Source: Ceratorhiza oryzae-sativae
Lineage: Eukaryota > Basidiomycota > Agaricomycetes > Cantharellales > Ceratobasidiaceae
NCBI GenBank assembly: GCA_030998015.1
Contig: JARWMV010000240.1
Coordinates: 682,001 to 746,000, forward strand
Direction of reading: 5' to 3'
DNA length: 64,000 bases
Below, one piece after another: positions 59,544 to 64,000 of the stretch; the stretch's first letter is position 1; every line of letters starts with the position of its first letter. A program made the translations under genes and the position numbers. The notes under the pieces are model-generated. The model saw nothing but the letters and a program-made list of their open reading frames with translations, was not told the origin of the DNA and ran no database searches.

Positions 59544-59934
59544 TGCTATGAGCATTGCTCTTGACATGCTTAGTGATTCCAATCGTCCTATTCCTAGCTC
59601 ATTTCTTTGATTTTTGCTGTCTCTTCCCATGTATGGTTGTATGTGCGCTTCCATTCTTGCCTGTTCCTGCTTGTTTAACTTATATTTGCTTAGATGTACT
59701 TCCTCTCACGTGTACTGTGTTAACCCTTGCTTGTAGTTACGTGTCGCTTGTGACATTGGCATAGAATAGTATATAAGCAAGTATGTGAAGTGTCTCTCCT
59801 CTCCAAAGCGCTGCACCTTGTCATTCCACTTCCCTTTCTGTTCTCAGACGGCCTGGCTTGCCCCAGGGCTCCTTTGTAGTACTTTCAACAGCTCATATCT
59901 CATCACAACCGTCTACAAGTCGTTGGCTATGACA
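59544..59934 (+). repeat. Solo LTR (E family) in E2 RT
   Basis: 391 bp, TGCTATGAGC to GGCTATGACA, flanked by GCCCA (59539-59543 and 59935-59939). Confidence 0.87.
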
Positions 59935-60180
59935 GCCCATATTAGATGTGGAATGCTGTTTTCCACTCATCCCCTTTCTTGATGCACATGTTGTATCCTG
60001 AACAAAAATCCAGCCTGGATAAGATCTTGACTTGCCTGAGCTTCTTGATGAGCACATCCTGACACAGCAGTGAATAACAGTCTTTTATGGTGATACTATT
60101 CAGGTGCAAATAGTCAACCACCAGGGGCAGGTCGCCATCAGCCAGCTTGAGACATGTCATTGGAGCACCTGCTGGGGAGG

Positions 60181-60565
60181 TGTCACAACCGAGGACTTGC
60201 AGATAGCTGGGGTACTCACTGGAGGGGAATACTGGCTTTCAGAGTAGTGGAATAGGTGAATAGACAAGGTAAAGCGCTCTGGAGACCAGAGACGCTTCAC
60301 AGACTTGCTTAAATACCATTTGCAGCAAACGTGACAAGCAACACGTCAGTACCAGCAACAGCTAGCGCAGTACAAGCGACAGGAAGTGAGTATATGCGAG
60401 TATCTGCAAAAATAGGCAAGGGCAAGCAAGACAAGCGAGAGTAGGGGAAAGTGGAAGCACATGCACAAGTACACGTTGCCAAAAGCAGGCAAAATTAAGG
60501 CAACCCAAGAGAGATAGTTGTCACAAATTAAATCAATTTACGTTTCAGGAGCAAGGCTCATGACA
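60181..60565 (-). repeat. Solo LTR (E family) in E2 pol
   Basis: 385 bp, TGTCACAACC to GGCTCATGACA, flanked by GGAGG (60176-60180 and 60566-60570). Confidence 0.88.
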
Positions 60566-60847
60566 GGAGGTGCTGGGTCAGATCTTGCCACTTGCAAGCT
60601 CTTTATCTAGGTGCTACCTGAGCCCAGCTCTCTCAGCTGTTGTCATTGGGTACATAGGACCCCATGGCACATCCTTGCTGTCTTCCAGAGGAATTGCACA
60701 GTCATAGGGCTGGTGAGGGGGTAACGAAGCAAAGAACTCTTCTCCAAACGTTTTCCAGAACTCTTGGAAACCAGGAGTGTTTGTAACATCTGTATTCTTC
60801 CCAGAGATTGTTTCAGGAAGTTTGATGGTCATGTTTGTCCAGTCCAC

Positions 60848-62680
60848 ACCGGGATTGGCCTGCTATGGCCAGGGAAGCCACAGAATGATGTCCCAGTAAC
60901 CAAGAGGGAGAAAAAAGAATGTTGAAGTGAAGGAATGCGATTGTACAGTGAATTTGATAGTTCATTTGAAGCAAATCAAGTCCCTTACTTCTTAGCCATT
61001 AATCCTAACAACCTGTCATGGTGAACTGGCTTCTGTGACAGGAATAGATAGATGACATGGATATTGAGGGTCAATAGAATATGCAGAAGAACTAGAGTCC
61101 ATAAGAGCTGAATGGGAGCCTGTGATTCCCTCAATGTAAAGAGTTATTAGGAGGGAGGATTTGGATTGACTTGCACAATAGATAAGTGGTTTTTGAGGAC
61201 ATTGTAGGTAGGATTGCAGTACCAGACATAGGTATAATTGACTGCATTAGTGATTTCCTGATTCTGTAAGTTCCTCTAAATCAATCGAGTGTTCAAACTT
61301 CCCTGAGACTGGCTTAGGATGTTCTTCAGCTTCAAGTTTCCAGCCATTGGGGCGGTTTTCAAAATTGTCACTAGAATCACTGCATTTGGGGCATTGTCCT
61401 ACCTTCCTGAGCTTCACTCAGATCTCCACCATCACAAAGCAGCCTGATCTTGTGCACGTGGGTTTGGGGGTGTTCAAGGACAAAGAGTTGGAGGTCGATT
61501 GCATTTCATTGTGTGCCTCAAAGAGTGTGTTGCCAATAAGGCATACAATACTAATCAGCTCATCAAAGCTGGTGATGTTCTGGCCATTGGTCTGTTCAAT
61601 CAGTTTGCTGTGGACAAGGGGCTTGAGACCTCAATGGGATGCAGCCGTCAGAGCACTGTCAGACTGTTCCAGCTCTCCTGCAATGACCCTAAACTTTGGA
61701 GCAAAGTTGCTGGCAGAGCCTGTTTGTTTCTGCTTGTTGGTCTGGCGCTCAGTGACCTTCAGGGCTGCAGGATTTGGCCAATTGGCAAGGAATCCTGTCT
61801 CAAATGCTTCCCACCTGTCAAGAAGTGGATCCTGGTCTCCCCCAAGCAGTTTTTTGAGGTAGTAGTGGCCCCACTGTTTGGGGATACCCTCCTTCTGTTT
61901 CATCAGCACATGAGTGATGCTGGAATTGTCTGTGGGAAAGCAGGAGGGGTTGGCAACAAAGTATGTTTTGTGGTCTAGGATGAAGGACTTTGCTGTGTTC
62001 CACTTCTTGCAACTGTACATCTCCAGAGCTGGAATCCTTGACTTTGGTTGAAGGGCAGCTGGGGTTTGCATTGCTGCACACACATCTTGCTCCAGAGGAT
62101 GTGTCAGGGCATGGGTGAGGAGATTAGCAATGTCATTCATGGTGCACACTTGCTCGTGTTCTTTTGTCTCTTGCTTAGGTGCAGGAGTCCAATGGAGGCT
62201 GTCATCACAGAGCAGGATTGGTTGTGGAGATGCGCAGATGCACAAGGGAGGGTGAGAAACTATAGGCTGCTCTGCTGGCTGCATTTCTGGTGCTGTGGTG
62301 TTGTAAGAGATTTCTGTGATCACTGGGGTGGTGCAGAAGGTCACTTTGCTTGGCTGGGCAGGTGTGGATGTTGCTATGCAGTTGAACTACAGCACACTTT
62401 GCTCTGCTTGATTCCTAGGCGCATGCAGACATTGTTCGTTGTCCTCCTCTGTGCTGGGTTTTGCCTTGGGCTGCCTGAGTGAGCCTGAGGGACGTGGTGT
62501 TGCATGTGCAGGATCAATCCCTTTAATTGTGGGCGTAGGTGAAAGCAACATGCTGAAATGTATGAAATTTTACCAGCAAGCTGTTTATATGCTCGCACAA
62601 AATGACACTGGAATGGTTGGTTGGGAATAAAGTCCATAGTGATACGAGGCAACAGCCTGCCTGGTAAGAGCACTTCACAA
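60848..62680 (-). pseudogene. gag and protease of E2
   Basis: Gag core (YYLKKLLGGDQDPLLDRWEA, KFRVIAGELEQSDSALTAAS) lies at 62344-61290, and the protease region (GSHSALMDSSSSAYSID, a dec­ayed DSG site) at about 61200-60850. It is more decayed than E3; the slippery site seen in E3 is not preserved (CAGGAAATC). Confidence 0.8.
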
Positions 62681-62690
62681 TGTCACAACT

Positions 62691-63084
62691 GACAACTCAT
62701 AGACAGTTAGGAGAATCCCTGGAGTGTTAGGAGCTGCAGGGGAGCCCAGGATGCAGAGAAGTAGCTTTCAGAGTACTGGAATGGGCGAATTGACAAGGTA
62801 AGGTGCTCTGGAGACCAGTGACGCTTCACAGACTTGCTTTAATACTATCTGGGGCAATACGACAAGCAATGCATAAGTACAAGCAAGGGCTAGTGCAGTA
62901 CAAGCATCAGGATACAAATGTAAGCAATTATAAGCAAGAACAGATGCAAACAAGCAAGAGAAGCATGAACAGGCAAAAATGGAGGCAGATGCACAAGCAT
63001 ATGTTGCAAGGAGTGGGCAAAATCAAGGAAATGACAGAGAGATATTGCAAATTGAGTCAATTAACCTGTCAAGAGCAAGGCTCA
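62691..63084 (-). repeat. 5' LTR of E2
   Basis: Starts TGTCACAACTG; its outer TGACA terminus is lost where the inverted LTR at 63085 begins. Confidence 0.85.
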
Positions 63085-63475
63085 TGTCACAAGCCTTGCT
63101 CCTGACATGCTTAGTGATTCCAATTGTGATATTCCTTGCTTATTTCTTTAATTTTTGCCACTTCTTCCCACATATGCTTGTACATGTGCTCCCATTCTTG
63201 CTTGTTTCTGCTTGTCTCCCTCAGATTCGCTTAGATTCACTTCCTGTCGCTTGTACTGTGTAAGCCCTTGCTTGTAGTTACTTGTCCCTTGCGATATTGG
63301 CACAGAATAGTATTTAAGCAAGTACGTGAAGCGACTCTGCTATCCAGAGCGCTTCACCGCGTCGTTCCACTTCCCTTTCTGCTCTCAGACCGCCTGGCTT
63401 GCCCTTGAGCTGCTTTGCAGTACTTTCGACAGCTCAGGTCTCATCCCAACTGTCCATATGTCATCGGTTGTGACA
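63085..63475 (+). repeat. E-family LTR, inverted against the 5' LTR of E2
   Basis: 391 bp, TGTCACAAGCC to CGGTTGTGACA. It keeps several CpGs and the undamaged TATTTAAG box and AGAGCGCTTCAC self-primer segment (63346-63357). Flanks (GCTCA, CTCTG) do not match. Confidence 0.87.
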
Positions 63476-64000
63476 CTCTGAAGTCTCAGCTATGAGGGAA
63501 AATCAAGCTCTATATAACAGCTGGATAGTGGTTTGAAGGAGCGACTGAGTCCACTGCGCCCATGTTGTGTCTTTTCAAGAAAAAAATGTCACTGTGCTTG
63601 TGCAAATCTATCACTGTGCACAGTGACAATATGGTGAAATATATCACCCCATTCCCCAATCAGGAGGAAATTTGCGAGCATATATAGCCCATGCCAAGTA
63701 TTACTCTAAGCTGGACACAACCAATGCATTTGAGTACATACAAATTGTGCCAGAGCACATGAAAAGTACCTCATTTGAGACTGTTTATGGGACATTTCAG
63801 AGTAACGTCATGCAACAGGGTGATTGTAACAACTGAAGTACAACTCAGTGTCCAATGACACACACATTCAAGGCCTGGATTGGCCACAAGATATTTGTCC
63901 ATTTAGACAATATATTTGTGTATAGTGACATAATAGAAAAACATAAACAACTATTACAAGTTGTGGAGGGCATACTCACTAGTGCTGAGCTTCATCTTCC
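63476..64000 (+). pseudogene. Element F: reverse transcriptase remnant, plus orientation (continues past the window)
   Basis: YSKLDTTNAFEYIQIVPEHM and ETVYGTFQSNVMQQGDCN (about 63697-63840) match the RT palm of a Ty3 family. After a TGA, HLDNIFVYSDIIEKHKQLLQ (about 63900-63960) is the decayed LDDI box. The first 180 bp are unassigned. It probably belongs to the same insertion as the F gag at 53780-56124. Confidence 0.7.

Larger units (their letters stand above)
57254..60847 (-). pseudogene. pol of E2 (RT, RNase H, integrase)
   Basis: From the linker (MDWTNMTIKLPETISGK, 60847) through RT (SRLDFCSGYNMCIKKGDEWK; MPFGLTNTPAVLPCF; decayed box VIVCLDDILIFS with Leu in place of Met/Ile), RNase H (YLPETDASGNAMGAVLSQ, TVLTDHQ-like motif) and integrase (HFHDSPAAMHQGR, SCEICQRSTGHE) to the C-terminal module near 57300. 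Solo LTRs at 60181 and 59544 split the RT. Many stops and shifts. Confidence 0.85.
56125..63084 (-). mobile_element. Element E2: nearly full-length E-family Ty3 element with three solo LTRs inside
   Basis: 5' LTR 62691-63084, primer-binding site 62677-62688, gag, protease, RT, RNase H, integrase, polypurine tract (AAAAAAAGGGGGGCAA on the minus strand, 56538-56553) and 3' LTR 56125-56537. Three further LTRs with their own 5-bp duplications lie within it. Stops and shifts are frequent. The outer left flank is element F gag. Confidence 0.85.

Noticed and set aside
46550..63300. Clustered short repeats resembling a CRISPR array
   Set aside because: The repeated units are whole LTR copies, and the AAGCA words have no constant repeat-spacer structure; the genome is eukaryotic.
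1..64000. tRNA or rRNA genes
   Set aside because: No cloverleaf-like or rRNA-like sequence was recognised by eye; a covariance search would be needed to exclude degenerate copies.

Overview
The window looks like a repeat-rich block of a basidiomycete (Agaricomycete) genome. Evidence: a host gene with seven introns of about 48-62 nt, fungal-type Ty3/gypsy chromoviruses, and hAT and Tc1 DNA transposons. The overall style resembles Rhizoctonia/Thanatephorus, but that is only an impression; no species marker is present. Only one ordinary host gene is seen: the 3' part of a Sec7-PH Arf-GEF (1-4350, + strand, eight exons that splice cleanly in frame).

From 4853 onward everything I can identify is mobile DNA, nested several layers deep. 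Element A (4853-25866, minus strand) is a large Ty3 element with 1.3-kb LTRs, a Gag with a collagen-like tract, a decayed Pol with chromodomain, and two extra genes between integrase and the 3' LTR. It is split by a 6.9-kb hAT element (12885-19826) whose 18-exon transposase is apparently intact, and by a 1.6-kb Tc1 element (21175-22799) with 227-bp inverted repeats. Element A abuts element B (25867-29868, minus), half of a small chromovirus. B sits in a fragment of an A-type LTR, which itself sits in E1 (30110-32487 and 45082-45107, minus).

Element D (32488-45076, minus) lies inside E1 with matching CAAAT target duplications. It has LTRs, a polypurine tract and a gag, but no pol. In its place is a Rep-like gene of the CRESS-DNA-virus type (HUH nuclease plus P-loop helicase) and a divergent small spliced ORF. 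Element C (35199-42133, plus) is a complete B-family chromovirus with ATGCC duplications that splits the small ORF.

The last 18 kb is dominated by one family (E): a gag-protease remnant (47098-49611), a nearly full-length copy E2 (56125-63084) carrying three solo LTRs, several other LTRs, some in inverted pairs, and pieces of another Ty3 family (F) interrupted by E2.

The relative order is readable: E1, then the A-type LTR and D inside it, B inside that LTR, C inside D; the hAT and Tc1 elements inside A. All LTR elements show CpG to TpG/CpA decay and in-frame TGA/TAG/TAA codons, whereas the hAT element keeps its CpGs. Families B/C and E carry LTR sequences complementary to their own primer-binding sites, as in Tf1-type self-priming. 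Family E has a canonical -1 slippery heptamer and B/C an ATGA stop-start overlap between gag and pol.
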